Made by a program: the position numbers and the translations under genes. The notes under the pieces were generated by a model that did no database searches, had not been told where the DNA came from, and saw only the letters and a program-made list of their open reading frames with translations. DNA of 23,540 bases from CAYMRB01 sp964392615 (GTDB lineage: Bacteria; Planctomycetota; UBA8108): positions 1 to 23,540 of the forward strand of contig CAYMRB010000109.1 of the NCBI GenBank assembly GCA_964392615.1, written 5' to 3'. Shown here in pieces: positions 13,601 through 20,869 of the stretch; positions within the stretch are counted from its first letter, which is position 1; the number at the start of each line of letters is the position of its first letter.

Positions 13601-15830
13601 CACGGCGCGCGAGGCGAAGGAGCAGCTGCCGGAGATGTCGATCGACCACAAGCTGAGGTTCGTCGGGCATCGCATGGTGCGACGCTACGGCTGTTTCGGC
13701 TGTCACGACGGCATCGCGGATGACGATCCCGGTCCGAAGGCGCTCGCGAAGCGCGCCGAGACGCTAGCAGCTGGCGGCGCGCTCGTCGCGAAGACGTTCG
13801 ACGACGCGCCGAGTATCGGCCCCGAGCTCAACAGATGGGGACACAAGGACCCCGCACGCCTCGACTTCGGCCTGTGGGGCCACCAGCCGGGCGGCAGCGA
13901 AGCGATACCGCATCGCCGCTACGATTGGCTCACGAAGAAGCTCGAGAGGACGCGACGCTACGACGTGCTGCCGGTCGAGAGGGTGAAGTCGGACGGCACG
14001 CCGGAGTGGAAGGTCAGCAAGCGCCTCATGCACAAGAAGCCGGACGAGCTGCTGATCATGCCGCTCTTCCCGTTCCGCGACGATGAGGAGCAGATCGAGG
14101 CGATCACGACCTTCGTGTTGAGCCTCGTCGACGACCCGATCGCGCCGGAGAAGAAGAAGACGCTCGACGACCGCGAGCGCGTTCTCGAAGCCGGCGGCCG
14201 ACTCGTCAGAAAGCTGAACTGCGCGGGCTGCCATCGACTCGGCGCGTCGACGGAGTACGTGCACATCGACGATCTGCCGGACGCGAGCCAGGTCGGTGAC
14301 GAGGCCGCGCGTCTCCGCACGATCGAGTCGGAGACATGGACTGCGCGCGCCGAGCGGTGGATCGCGAAGCCCGTCGGCGATCCGCTCGATCAGGAGGCCG
14401 GCATCACGGTGCCGGGCGGCTTCCCGCTGATGAACCGCGTGCACCAAGAGCGGACGGGCGACGGGAATCTCGACGCGAAGTCGACGGAGGTCTTCAGCGC
14501 GTACGAGGAGCCGGTCGGCGTCACCGAGCTCGTGCGTCGCCACTACGATCCGCTGCCCGCGTTCATTCAGGATGTCGCCCGCGCGCTCGAGGCGATCTCC
14601 AACGAGGACGAGGGCGAGGACGATCTGTCCTTCCAGCCGTATCGCCAGAAGCTCCAGGCGTTCCTCGATTCGCAAGCCAAGGAACCGGACGCGGAGTTCA
14701 CGAAGAGGATCAACCGCTCTTTCCTCGGCGACACGGAGGACGAGGAAGAGCTGTGGGTCGGCGAGTACCTTGTCGAGATGCTCGAGGATCCCTACGGGCA
14801 GGATCTAGACCTGTGGCAAGCCCGCGGCCTTCGCGGCACCGCTCGGTTGGCCGAAGGCTTCCGCAGTCTGGCGAAGGTGATGGGCGTCCGGATCGTGCCG
14901 CGTCCGTACGAGGAACGCACTCTCGCGGTCGAAGGCTACAACGAGGGAGGCGTGCGGTTCTACTTCGGCACGGACGCGACGACGCGCTACAGGGCCGCGC
15001 CACCGCTTCTGCGCCAGGGCGATCGCGTCAAGAGCGAGTGGCTGTTCGATTTCTTGCTCGACGTGCGCCAGGTTCGGCCATGGCTCAAGCTGCGCATGCC
15101 GTCGTATCGTCTGTCGGACGACGAGGCGCGACTCCTCGTCGAGTGGTTCAAGGCGAAGTCCGGCGTGCCGTTCGCCGCCGAGAGGTCGCCGGAGGATCGT
15201 CTCGACGCCGAGCTCGCGGGTCTCGGCAAGGCCCTGTTCGGCAAGGGCCAGGTCGAGGTGAGCTACCACGACGCGACAGGCGGCGGGACGCAAACCGTGA
15301 CGGCGGACAGCAAGCAGTGCAATCAGTGCCATCCGCGCGGGACGGACTACCCGACGAAACCCATGCTCGATCCCGCCGACGCGTTCGCGTCCGAGGAGAT
15401 TCCGGCGACCGCACCGGATGACAGCCATTGGATCGTCTTTCGCCGGGGCGAGGGCGTCGAGGTCGTCGCCGGCTTCGAGTCGGTCGAGGCGGCGAAAGCC
15501 GAGGCCGAGCGCCGCTTCTCGGGGTCCGGCACGGTCTGGGCCGTCGGGAAGCCGTGGGACAAGAGCGCGTGGGGGCCGGATCTGCAGCTCGCGGCCGGTC
15601 GGCTGCGGCCGCAGTGGATGCGGGAGTGGATCTACTACCCGCCGGACTTCATGCCCGGCACCAAGATGCCGAGCTTCTTCGCGCGCGAGCGCTTCACGGG
15701 TGACCGAGCCGCCCACGTCGGCGCCGCGGACAAGGTCGTCGTCGATGCGTTGCTGCGCTACCTCGTCCACATGAACCGGCCCGAGGTCGCGAACGCGACT
15801 TCCGGAGGCGACGCCACAGCAGGCGAGTGA
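10686..15830 (+). CDS. Giant membrane-anchored octahaem cytochrome c with coiled-coil stalk
   Basis: This 1714-residue protein has eight CxxCH haem-binding motifs, with first Cys at 450, 499, 554, 582, 716, 1003, 1179 and 1545. Residues 1-115 are a low-complexity Ala/Pro/Ser/Thr region containing the octapeptide WTPTRGYL twice (7-14 and 52-59). One transmembrane helix follows (about 142-163). Residues about 165-420 are a long charged helical, probably coiled-coil region. The first three haem motifs are close together. The motifs at 582, 716, 1003 and 1179 sit in repeated class I-like units with the lead-in G-R/K-x-L-V/I. Candidate distal Met ligands are in RMPQFF, VMPSFRF, RMPSYR and KMPSFF. 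It starts ten bases after the subunit-IV-like stop. By position it may replace cytochrome f/c1 as electron acceptor from the Rieske protein. It needs the cytochrome c maturation machinery, which is not in this window. Confidence 0.93.
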   Translation: MADQKYWTPTRGYLSDAGSGAADPDAAPAAASPSAASTTSPSTSAAGAPGCWTPTRGYLVGAVQPAADAGSAPESAAARKANVGKAAAATPTPRSDAEPSSDPARDSITTVDRLADHRVFRDIGKAIYDEPDSETTLYRIPTLNVLFAVTSALLLLSLAVVFWQDYDRQWKHIQKDWIAELRKDYSAERDEHAEASLDGLAGVSDELDAVLRKLDSDAAAATIADLPAKPTLGSEVTGRAATQSFRQVSRRIEAAIAAARDRLDRDEKYESLAAAAAAKAHESSEADRKSRETRGEYQAKRFVFEEEKRQLFQGGQTTAAKRQVDRLTEAFNKKWDVVLDGYDRAKEEAKAAADSANATFASYVEERTSVPRKGGTSTDLAALESRYGALRRPIDIVQDRLDLIEVNWRNGLRNAPLLDALAPTYRIEKVITPQIKEPLNFLDVERIHRCKTCHINIDSSAPEVVDWHSDGWGTVYQSHPRLDLFLSTASPHPYDDFGCTTCHYGDGHALEFGLVAHTPTDETQKREWEEKYHWHEPHHQDFPMLPKQYSASSCTKCHSDEVAVEGAGKLNRGKELVRAYGCFGCHKIDGFEITQGDTLDDVWKLEKVGPNLAHIGDKVTRDFLQRWIRKPGHFRESTRMPQFFDLTNNRGTMKLNVPDSENAPRTEIDFHARNGIEVLGLTTYLLDTSRSVSDVVVPDAVGDATRGRELIKQVGCLGCHSIKIETESTESDAPTLAEVRASLEKAGAAVAKSGVVGAKLDLAYREVETALEMQFEWLDALWIGQDIELLYHRVSNAIETAERLEESLGEVDENAEIDSAALGGAAKLARLVYDRWVHSTFASDLSSVARKFDLRTEAGRTQATRWMATWIVSPERHDPATVMPSFRFEQEVDGEQKVADMVAYLLALDYNEIDYVATPAVRPSALDDAARQARNASWAEGVATLDKKAIQDDLALRTLLDEMTFDLLRATHTAREAKEQLPEMSIDHKLRFVGHRMVRRYGCFGCHDGIADDDPGPKALAKRAETLAAGGALVAKTFDDAPSIGPELNRWGHKDPARLDFGLWGHQPGGSEAIPHRRYDWLTKKLERTRRYDVLPVERVKSDGTPEWKVSKRLMHKKPDELLIMPLFPFRDDEEQIEAITTFVLSLVDDPIAPEKKKTLDDRERVLEAGGRLVRKLNCAGCHRLGASTEYVHIDDLPDASQVGDEAARLRTIESETWTARAERWIAKPVGDPLDQEAGITVPGGFPLMNRVHQERTGDGNLDAKSTEVFSAYEEPVGVTELVRRHYDPLPAFIQDVARALEAISNEDEGEDDLSFQPYRQKLQAFLDSQAKEPDAEFTKRINRSFLGDTEDEEELWVGEYLVEMLEDPYGQDLDLWQARGLRGTARLAEGFRSLAKVMGVRIVPRPYEERTLAVEGYNEGGVRFYFGTDATTRYRAAPPLLRQGDRVKSEWLFDFLLDVRQVRPWLKLRMPSYRLSDDEARLLVEWFKAKSGVPFAAERSPEDRLDAELAGLGKALFGKGQVEVSYHDATGGGTQTVTADSKQCNQCHPRGTDYPTKPMLDPADAFASEEIPATAPDDSHWIVFRRGEGVEVVAGFESVEAAKAEAERRFSGSGTVWAVGKPWDKSAWGPDLQLAAGRLRPQWMREWIYYPPDFMPGTKMPSFFARERFTGDRAAHVGAADKVVVDALLRYLVHMNRPEVANATSGGDATAGE

Positions 15831-15869
15831 GCGGCTCGCGAGACAGCTCGAAGACTCGGGAGGAGTACC

Positions 15870-16685
15870 GTGAGGTCACTCGATAGGTTCGCTTTCCTCG
15901 TCGTCGCTTCGGTCATCGTCTTCGGGGCGAGTTGCGAGGAGCCCCCGGCGACACCGTCCGCGCCGGCGACGAACGGCGCGGCGAAGCCGACGAACGGTGA
16001 CGGCGGCAAGGCTGCGCCGACCGCGCGTGCGCCGCTCGGCACCGGCGTGATCGCCGGCGTGGTGAAGATCGTCGGCGCGCCGACCGCGGTGACGCTCGAT
16101 GTCTCGTCGGTCGCCGAATGCGCCAAGGCGCGCGCGGGCAAGCCGCTTCTCAGCGATGCGTTCACCGGTGCGGACGGCATGTTCGCCGACTGCGTCGTGC
16201 GAGTCGTCAAGGGCGCGGCGACGCGCGGCTATCCGGTGCCGGACGAGCCGGTTATCCTCGATCAGGTCGGCTGCCGCTACGAGCCGCACGTTTTCACGAT
16301 TCGCGTCGGGCAGACGCTGCTGATACGCAACAGCGATCCGTTCTTCCACAACGTCAACAACCCGGAGACCGGCATCAACCTGTCGATGCCGAACACCGGC
16401 GAGGTCGTCAAGAAGCGCATGTTCAAGCACCCCGGGCCATCGGTGTTCCAATGCAGCGTGCACCCGTGGATGTCGGCGTGGGCGGTCGCCACGGACAATC
16501 CGTTCTGCGCGAAGACGGGCGCGGACGGGCGATTCTCCATCGAAGCGCTGCCGCCGGGCGAGTACACGATCGAGGCGTGGCACGAGCCCGACATGAAGCT
16601 CGAAGCCCCCGAGCCCAAGACGATCCGCATCGGTGCGGGCGAGAAGGTCGAGGGCGTCGAGTTCGTGTTCACCTGGAAGGGGTAG
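15870..16685 (+). CDS. Probable lipoprotein with an amicyanin-type blue-copper site
   Basis: The 271-residue product begins with a signal peptide ending GASC, with Cys22 as the likely lipidated residue (the -3 position is Gly, so the lipobox is not ideal). A Pro/Ala/Thr/Gly linker follows. Residues about 50-210 form a cupredoxin-like domain: FFHNVNN supplies His160, and FQCSVHPWM supplies Cys195, His198 and Met201. The C-x2-H-x2-M spacing is that of amicyanin, so a type 1 copper site able to carry one electron is expected. Residues about 212-268 look like a carboxypeptidase-regulatory-type beta-sandwich (DGRFSIEALPPGEYTIEAWH). The GTG start has a strong GGAGG at 15859-15863. It lies 39 bp after the giant cytochrome gene, so it is a plausible electron acceptor for the complex. 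Its last 17 bases overlap the convergent gene. Confidence 0.85.
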   Translation: MRSLDRFAFLVVASVIVFGASCEEPPATPSAPATNGAAKPTNGDGGKAAPTARAPLGTGVIAGVVKIVGAPTAVTLDVSSVAECAKARAGKPLLSDAFTGADGMFADCVVRVVKGAATRGYPVPDEPVILDQVGCRYEPHVFTIRVGQTLLIRNSDPFFHNVNNPETGINLSMPNTGEVVKKRMFKHPGPSVFQCSVHPWMSAWAVATDNPFCAKTGADGRFSIEALPPGEYTIEAWHEPDMKLEAPEPKTIRIGAGEKVEGVEFVFTWKG

Positions 16686-19600
16686 ACGCGATCGGCCCGA
16701 ACTCCGACGTCACGGACTGCACGACGTAGCCGACGTGCGTGATCCGTTCGATGCGCCGCTCGAGGCGTCTCTCCACGCTCTGGCCGAGGACCGTCATCGT
16801 CACCGTCTGACGCTCGAGGTCGATCGTCGCGACGAGCTCGATGGTCTCGTTGACGGGCACCTTGGCCGGGCGCGACAACGAGCGGCCGCTCAACAGGGGC
16901 CCTTCCACCATCTGGCACATCTGACCGGCGCTGCGCAGCCCGCACTTGATGAGGCGCGCGTCCTTCGGGGCGTCGCCGAACGCGAGGAAGGCGTTGCCGG
17001 GCGGCGGTCGCGAGGGATCCTTCGCGACGTTGGGGATCATGCGGAACCGGAGCGTCAGCGTCGTTCTTCCCGTCAGGGGCCTTTCGAGCTTGCGCAGCGC
17101 GAGCCCGACCTTGCCGGTCGTCTGCAGCCGCCAGCCCAGATCGGCGGGCGACACGCGGATGTTCTCGAGGTGATGGAAGTCCGGGTGGCGCGTCGTGTTC
17201 ACCTGCGCGGGGGCGGCCGCTGCAGGCGTCGGCGTCTTCTTCACCGCGAGCCCGTCGGCGACGACCAGGTCACGGCCCTCGCTGCCGAGGCACATGACGC
17301 CGCCGTCCGTCGTCGACAGGAACAGCCGACCGTTGGCAGCGGCCATGCCGTCGAAGATGGGGACCGAGTCGATCTTGTAGGCCGCGCGCTTCTCGCCGTC
17401 GCGTGCCGACAGGGCGACCAACACGCCGCCCATTTCGCCAGCGTAGGCGTCGCGTTGTGCGGCCAGTCGCGCCTTCGTCGCAGCGGCGCTGATGCGCGTG
17501 ATGGTCTCCTCCTGATCCACGACGTCCGGCGGGCCAGCGACGAAGAGCGTCTCGTCGGCGAGCGCGATGGCTCGACCGAGCACCGGTGCCGTGCGTGACC
17601 AAGCGTAGCGCGGTCGCGTCGGCGTCTTGCGCCGAGGCTTCGAAGCGGCGCCCTTGGCGGTGCTCTTCGAGCCTCCGGGCCGACGCGAATGCACCGGCAC
17701 GATCTCCGGCGACTTGCTCGCGGCGAACACGTGATACTCGAGCGCCGTCGTGCGAGGGAAGTACTGCGGGCGTCGACCGAACGCGTAGACCCGCGCTTCG
17801 TCGAAGACCATGATGCGTCCGGCGGGCGCGCGGTATGCGGCGAGATACCAGCCGCCGGCGCCCGACATGGGGCTCTTGCCGTACAGCCAGTACGTGCGGT
17901 GCCACCAGGAGTCGTCGAGGAATCCCGTCGGCGAGAAGAGGTGTGCGCCGTCGCCCTTCTGATCCGCGAAGTCGCTCGGCGCGCGAACGCCGACGCGCTT
18001 GCCGGCGGTGTCGAACGGCTGGGACCGCATGTAGACCGACGTGCCGTCGAACGACAGCACGTCCGGCAGGGCGACCGGCAGGTTCGGCCAGGTGATTCCC
18101 GCGTCGAGCGGCTTGCCGCTCTGCGGGTGCTTCGCGTCGAGCACCGTTTCGGACAGCTTGCGACCGCTCGCCGCGTCGAGACGCAGATAGCGCAGCCCGC
18201 CGTCGAGGAACATCGAGCGTCCCGCGACGCAGTGCACGACGGCGCGGCCCTCTTCCGCAGCGGGGATGATCAGCACGCTGCCGTGGACCGGCCACACGGA
18301 CTCCACCTGCTCCCACGCGGTCAACCGCAGGTCCTCCGGCGCGGCGCGGAAGCGCCAGACGAGCTCGCCGTCGCTCGCGCGCAAGCACGTCACGTGACCG
18401 TCGGCCGATCCGAAGATGACGCGGTCCGACCAGATCGTCGGGGGCGAATCGACGCGCGCGCCCGCGGTGTGGCTCCACAGACCGCGGCCGGTCGCCTCGT
18501 CGAGCGCTCGAACCGCGTGGGCATCGACGGAGGCGACGTAGACCCTGCCGTTCGCGATCACGGGGCTCGTCAGCCGGCCTCCGATCTCAGCGCGCCACGT
18601 ATGTCGCAGCTCCGTCGGCACCGTCGTCGTCGTGCGACCGCTGCGGGCCGCGTCGTGACGGTAGGTGGGCCAGTCCGATGCGCCGGTCGCGCGTTGCGTC
18701 GCGACGGCTCCGTGGGCCGGCCCCCGGACGAGGCGCGTCGACCTCGCAGCCTCCGTTCCCGACGTGGTCGTCGGCGTCCTGCGTGCGGGCGCCAGCGCGT
18801 TCAGTCCGCTCAGCTTGGCGACGACGTAGCAGGCGCAGCTGTGGGGGGGCGCATAGGTCAGCCCGTTGGCGGGGACGACGCCGTAGAGGCACGCGCCGCG
18901 CACCCAATCGTTGCGGTTCCAGTGCTCGGCGTTCAGGTCGACGTATTCGATGCCCGTTCGCGACGCGACGACGAAGCGATTGGTCGCCTTGGCGCGATGG
19001 CAGCGGTGGTGCGGCATGTGGGTGCCGTCGTCTGCCGGAAACGACCGCTTGACCTCGCCGGTGTGCAGATCGCGTCCGGTGAACCTGCCGGTGTCGCGAC
19101 GGTTCGTGGTCGGTGCGGTCCAGACGAGACCATCGATAACGAAGACGTCCTCGGGCGAATCGTACCCCGACGGTGCGTGTGCGGCGGTCCACAGCGTCTT
19201 GCCCGTAGCGGCGTCGAGGGCGGTCATCGTGTCCTTGCCGCCCTTGTGTCGCAGGATCTTCTCGCCGCCGGCGACGACGACGACGCCGTCCTTCACGACG
19301 AGCGTGATGCCGAACCACGAGCGGATCTTCGCGGCGCGCGACACCGGTTTCGACTTCCAGGCCGGGCTGCCATCGCGGCGGTCGAGTGCGACGACGCTCT
19401 CGCCGTCGTGAAACACCACGCGTCCGGCGTCGGCGCCGAGGCTGAGCGGAGCGACTGCGGATCGCGCTTTCCAGAGAATCTCGCCCGTTTCGGGCCGGAG
19501 GGCCACGATGCTCTGCGTCTCGCCCTTCCACGCCCAGGCTTGCGGCTCGGACGCGACGTCGCCGTGTCGGTCGTACTCGGAGCGCGTCGACCACGGGCGC

Positions 19601-20592
19601 GACGTCGGTGTCTCGTCGACGAGCACGAATAGGACGCCGTCCGAGTACAGGAGCTCCTCGGCTCCCTCCGTGCCGCCGAACGTGCGCCGCGTCTCGCCGG
19701 TGGCCGGATCGATGGCGGACACGGGTGCGCCGAGCCCGAGCGTGAAGTAGACGGAGTCGCCGCCGACGACAAGGCGTCGCGGCAGCTGCGCCGGCCCGCT
19801 CTTGAGCGGCCAGAGGTGAATGTGCCACGGCTCGATCGCCCTCTTCCACAGGACGACGCCGCTGAACGCGTCGCGCGCGACGAGCTTCCACTCGGCGGGC
19901 AGCTGAACCTCGGCGCGCAGGCCCTCGTCGATCACGTAGAACACGCGGCCGCGGTCGGTGACCATCGCGTTGAAGCTCGACATGTGATCGTGGTGTCGCG
20001 TCCACCGGGGCGAGCCGACCCACTGCAGGTGCGCGGGGGGCCCGACGACGGAGTCGTTCGCGACGGCGTTGTTGCTCGCGTCGTGCAGGTAGTGCGTCCA
20101 CGCGTCGATGTCCTGCGGCCGCGGCTTGACGTTGCGGATCCACGCGCCGTCTCGCTTGACGTACGCGACGCCGTTCGGGCAGAGCACGCGCATCAGCTCC
20201 GCGAGGGGCACGTCAGCGGGATCCTCGGCGACCACGAGGTTGACGAGGCCGTCGACGTACGGCAGCCGGCGGCCATCGTACCGGTCGATCGAGATCCTTC
20301 CGTACAAGCCGAGCGCTCGCACGCGCTCACGAGCACGAGCGACGTCGTCCGCATCGGTCGCGAGCCCCTGGACGAGGTAGCGATTCGCGGCTCCGAGGGA
20401 TGCGGTGAGCGATCCGTCGCCGCAGCCGACGTGCACGACCAAACCGCCGCGCACACCGGTCGCGTTCAGAATCTCGCCCGCGGGCGACTCCGGAGGGGCG
20501 GCCACGGCAGGGCCGGACAGCGCGACCCAACAACACAGCAGGCTGCGAACCGTCGGCAAGAGTGTTCGGCCGGGAGTCGAAACAGCAGTCAT
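16669..20592 (-). CDS. Exported SAM-methyltransferase-fold / PQQ-type beta-propeller fusion protein
   Basis: The product is about 1307 residues from the ATG at 20592. An N-terminal signal peptide (hydrophobic about 10-31, AVA-A cleavage) is followed by a methyltransferase-fold domain (about 40-170) with motif I VHVGCGDG (53-60) and VVAEDPADVPLAELMRVL. From about 190 to 1130 come PQQ-type beta-propeller repeats with the usual A-x-D/T-G-x-x-x-W signature, for example LRPETGEILWK, LDAATGKTLW, LDEATGRGLW and RASDGELVWRF. The last 150 residues resemble a beta-sandwich (TTLTLRFRMIP, IELVATIDLE). Such fusions are familiar in Planctomycetes annotation, but their function is not established. The frame extends upstream to 20904, but that part lacks coding character and the signal peptide fixes the start. 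No clear ribosome-binding site is visible. Confidence 0.88.
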   Translation of the reverse strand: MTAVSTPGRTLLPTVRSLLCCWVALSGPAVAAPPESPAGEILNATGVRGGLVVHVGCGDGSLTASLGAANRYLVQGLATDADDVARARERVRALGLYGRISIDRYDGRRLPYVDGLVNLVVAEDPADVPLAELMRVLCPNGVAYVKRDGAWIRNVKPRPQDIDAWTHYLHDASNNAVANDSVVGPPAHLQWVGSPRWTRHHDHMSSFNAMVTDRGRVFYVIDEGLRAEVQLPAEWKLVARDAFSGVVLWKRAIEPWHIHLWPLKSGPAQLPRRLVVGGDSVYFTLGLGAPVSAIDPATGETRRTFGGTEGAEELLYSDGVLFVLVDETPTSRPWSTRSEYDRHGDVASEPQAWAWKGETQSIVALRPETGEILWKARSAVAPLSLGADAGRVVFHDGESVVALDRRDGSPAWKSKPVSRAAKIRSWFGITLVVKDGVVVVAGGEKILRHKGGKDTMTALDAATGKTLWTAAHAPSGYDSPEDVFVIDGLVWTAPTTNRRDTGRFTGRDLHTGEVKRSFPADDGTHMPHHRCHRAKATNRFVVASRTGIEYVDLNAEHWNRNDWVRGACLYGVVPANGLTYAPPHSCACYVVAKLSGLNALAPARRTPTTTSGTEAARSTRLVRGPAHGAVATQRATGASDWPTYRHDAARSGRTTTTVPTELRHTWRAEIGGRLTSPVIANGRVYVASVDAHAVRALDEATGRGLWSHTAGARVDSPPTIWSDRVIFGSADGHVTCLRASDGELVWRFRAAPEDLRLTAWEQVESVWPVHGSVLIIPAAEEGRAVVHCVAGRSMFLDGGLRYLRLDAASGRKLSETVLDAKHPQSGKPLDAGITWPNLPVALPDVLSFDGTSVYMRSQPFDTAGKRVGVRAPSDFADQKGDGAHLFSPTGFLDDSWWHRTYWLYGKSPMSGAGGWYLAAYRAPAGRIMVFDEARVYAFGRRPQYFPRTTALEYHVFAASKSPEIVPVHSRRPGGSKSTAKGAASKPRRKTPTRPRYAWSRTAPVLGRAIALADETLFVAGPPDVVDQEETITRISAAATKARLAAQRDAYAGEMGGVLVALSARDGEKRAAYKIDSVPIFDGMAAANGRLFLSTTDGGVMCLGSEGRDLVVADGLAVKKTPTPAAAAPAQVNTTRHPDFHHLENIRVSPADLGWRLQTTGKVGLALRKLERPLTGRTTLTLRFRMIPNVAKDPSRPPPGNAFLAFGDAPKDARLIKCGLRSAGQMCQMVEGPLLSGRSLSRPAKVPVNETIELVATIDLERQTVTMTVLGQSVERRLERRIERITHVGYVVQSVTSEFGPIASTPSR

Positions 20593-20678
20593 GGCAGTAT
20601 CGCGCGTGCGGAGTTTGGAGCAGAGCGACGCCGTTTCCTTCGGCGCGGAGTCCAGCGTACCGGTTCCTCGCGGCCTGT

Positions 20679-20698
20679 CGTGCCGGAAAAGCGGCACG
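20679..20698. repeat. Perfect 7-bp inverted repeat in the divergent intergenic region
   Basis: CGTGCCG and CGGCACG flank the loop GAAAAG. It lies in the 277-bp region between the exported propeller gene and the two-gene signalling unit. No T-run follows on either strand, so it is not a typical terminator. It could be an operator or an RNA hairpin. The rest of this intergenic region shows no clear promoter hexamers. Confidence 0.5.
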
Positions 20699-20869
20699 GG
20701 GCGCGCACGCGCATCTTCCCGGCCGTGGAGGCGGCGGACCGGCGTTGCGGATGGCCCGATCACATTCCGCCTGAAGTCGATGCGCGAGTCTGCCGATCTT
20801 CGAGAGTGGAGGCCTGGTGGGGACCGGCGCGAGGAATGTCGGCAGAGTTCCGATTCCGGACGAGTGCTC

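Noticed and set aside
11142..13706. Very long open frame (854 codons) antisense to the giant cytochrome gene
   Set aside because: It is opposite a gene with eight haem motifs and shows Arg/Val/Leu-rich shadow composition with no recognisable domain. Long antisense frames are normal in GC-rich DNA.
17689..19632. Long plus-strand open frame (647 codons) inside the propeller gene
   Set aside because: Antisense to recognisable PQQ-type repeats; Arg/Val/Asp-rich shadow composition and no domain.
20405..20869. N-terminal extension of the sensor-like protein by 155 residues
   Set aside because: The open frame overlaps the start of the divergent propeller gene and lacks conserved sequence. The conserved module begins at the ATG at 20870.
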